Assembly (NCBI RefSeq): GCF_020524085.2
Contig: NZ_CP129016.1
Coordinates: forward strand, 2,536,001-2,600,000
Direction of reading: 5' to 3'
DNA length: 64,000 nucleotides
From: Halobacillus litoralis
Lineage (GTDB): Bacteria; Bacillota; Bacilli; Bacillales; Halobacillaceae
This document shows, in pieces, positions 62,973 to 64,000 of this stretch. The notes beneath the pieces were generated by a model. It worked only from the letters and a program-made list of their open reading frames with translations, did not search any database and was not told the origin of the DNA. The position numbers were made by a program, and so were the translations under genes. Each line of letters begins with the position of its first letter. Position 1 is the first letter of the stretch.

Positions 62973-63040
62973 TTCTTTGAAAGCTGGAATTCTTCATGTT
63001 TATTTTTCTGAGACATAAAATTGAGTAGAGGAATGGAGCG

Positions 63041-63121
63041 ATGAAGATGAATAAACCTGGTGAAGAACAACAAGGGGGATGGCAGGATGAAGAGGAGAAC
63101 TCAGGTTTCTTCTACAAGTAA
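63041..63121 (+). CDS. Possible 26-aa leader peptide overlapping the next gene
   Basis: AGGAATGGAG precedes ATG 63041; the frame ('MKMNKPGEEQQGGWQDEE', ends 'SGFFYK') overlaps the next gene's start by 35 bases in another frame. It may be a coupling leader or chance. Confidence 0.35.
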   Translation: MKMNKPGEEQQGGWQDEEENSGFFYK

Positions 63122-64000
63122 AATGTCCCACATGGAGCTTCAGCAATTGGTCATCCATTTAAAGTCTGAACTTTCCAGATATAAAACGAAGGAAATAGAT
63201 CATCAAACGATGAATCAGACCGTTGAAAAAATAACAAAGGAGAACAAGCAGCTTCTTCACGAAATTCAGAAGTTAAGAGGAATCATCGGTGATGGGAATG
63301 ATGGAAACTGGGCGATGAAGTTAGTGGAGAAAAACAATCGTTTAACGAAAGATGTTGCTGCACTGAAGCGTGAAATTCAAGAAAAAGAGAGTGCTCATCA
63401 AACTTTGACCGACACACTTGAAGATGTGAATTATCAATATATAAAGGCATTAAAGGATAAGGAGCGGCTGAAAGATCAGCAAAGAGAATTAAAGAACCAA
63501 CTCGCCGACTTGAAGGAAGTTCAAGCTGAACATACAAGAGAGATGGAGGATGCAACTAGCGAATTAGTCAAACAAAGGAGTGAAAATACCGCATGGAAAG
63601 TGAAAGGGTCGCTTTTGGAAAAAGAACTGGGAGTATTGAAAAAAGAGTATGAAGCGGTTCTAGATGAAAATCATGAGCAGAACAGCAGGATAATTCAATT
63701 ACAAGAAGACCATGAAAAGTTAAGTCAAAAGATGGAAGAACAAGCGAACATGGACGTTCAATATAAAGAAAACATACAGCGGTACATGATGCGTGAACAG
63801 CAGTTAGAACGTGAGGTTGATCAGTTAAGAGAAGCCTCCAATCAAGATAAAGCGCACTTGGAGGAAAGTCTACAAAAACAAAGGGAAGAGAATGAAAGAT
63901 TACAAAATGATAGAAAGCAATATAAAACGGAAGTGTCAAAAACAAAAGAGAAATATGAAACGCTTCTTACACAAAATGCAAAGCACCAACAAACGTTGAA
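63087..64000 (+). CDS. Coiled-coil protein, at least 304 aa, runs off the window
   Basis: GGGGGATGG upstream of ATG 63087; the frame is open to base 64000 without a stop. After 'MKRRTQVSSTSKMSHMELQQ' it is heptad-rich throughout ('LKREIQEKESAHQTLTDTLE', 'LLEKELGVLKKEYEAVLDEN', 'REQQLEREVDQLREASNQDK'). Highly charged, Cys-free, no signal. Similar in style to the 481-aa protein at 53633; the pair may form the fibrous part of the same structure (inference). Confidence 0.7.
   Translation, partial: MKRRTQVSSTSKMSHMELQQLVIHLKSELSRYKTKEIDHQTMNQTVEKITKENKQLLHEIQKLRGIIGDGNDGNWAMKLVEKNNRLTKDVAALKREIQEKESAHQTLTDTLEDVNYQYIKALKDKERLKDQQRELKNQLADLKEVQAEHTREMEDATSELVKQRSENTAWKVKGSLLEKELGVLKKEYEAVLDENHEQNSRIIQLQEDHEKLSQKMEEQANMDVQYKENIQRYMMREQQLEREVDQLREASNQDKAHLEESLQKQREENERLQNDRKQYKTEVSKTKEKYETLLTQNAKHQQTL

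Overview
The window looks like chromosomal DNA of a moderately halophilic, endospore-forming member of the Bacillaceae, most like Halobacillus or a close relative. Supporting signs are AGGAGG-type ribosome binding sites, frequent TTG and GTG starts, an FtsW/RodA/SpoVE protein, a Spo0M-like protein, Fur- and Zur-type operators, a ykoFEDC thiamine operon behind a TPP riboswitch, and many Bacillus-type small proteins. The genus is inferred from gene style only. Roughly a dozen reading frames need one base added to or removed from a short homopolymer to be intact (for example at 845-850, 30168-30174, 43683-43686, 51590-51592 and 62605-62611). This fits systematic base-calling error better than mass gene decay, and I annotate most of these as single genes.

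Left part (1 to about 22 kb): after the 3' end of a saccharopine-dehydrogenase-family gene comes an AT-rich accessory stretch of mostly solitary small genes. These include GNAT acetyltransferases, a COG4627 methyltransferase, a GyrI-like protein, a SnoaL-like protein, an aminoglycoside phosphotransferase-like kinase, an ECF sigma factor with a DUF4179 partner, small membrane proteins, and relics of a flavin monoamine oxidase and a DUF4269 gene. About ten copies of an undescribed intergenic repeat, all in the same direction, separate these genes like cassettes. Embedded among them are larger functions: a Fur-controlled FTR1 iron permease with three near-identical 104-residue extracellular repeats, a secreted subtilisin and a secreted M14 carboxypeptidase.

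Middle part (22 to 51 kb): ordinary, more GC-rich Bacillaceae chromosome. It holds a CrcB pair (fluoride export), an FtsW-family gene, an acetate-transporter homologue, runs of acetyltransferases and small lipoprotein or membrane genes, an alternative S14 ribosomal protein behind two Zur boxes that flank a terminator, a methyltransferase, a peroxiredoxin-like protein, a cytidine deaminase-like protein, an SDR reductase, an ASCH protein, an SgrR-type regulator divergent from an MFS transporter, the TPP-riboswitch ykoFEDC operon and a DUF420 (YozB/CtaM-type) protein. Two intergenic arrays, each of five 21-bp units, lie at 26.3 and 36.5 kb.

Right part (51 to 64 kb): an unusual cluster that I read as a spore-surface (coat, exosporium or appendage) locus. 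It has a Cys-rich protein with 57-bp and 48-bp tandem repeats, several long coiled-coil proteins, three paralogues of a Cys-containing 'KVYDW' family (one interrupted by an in-frame TAG), two unrecognised proteins, a JAMM/MPN metallopeptidase and a coiled-coil gene running off the end. A 1.93-kb tandem duplication made two of the paralogues and left a chimeric gene remnant at its junction. This cluster is the best candidate for an undescribed system.
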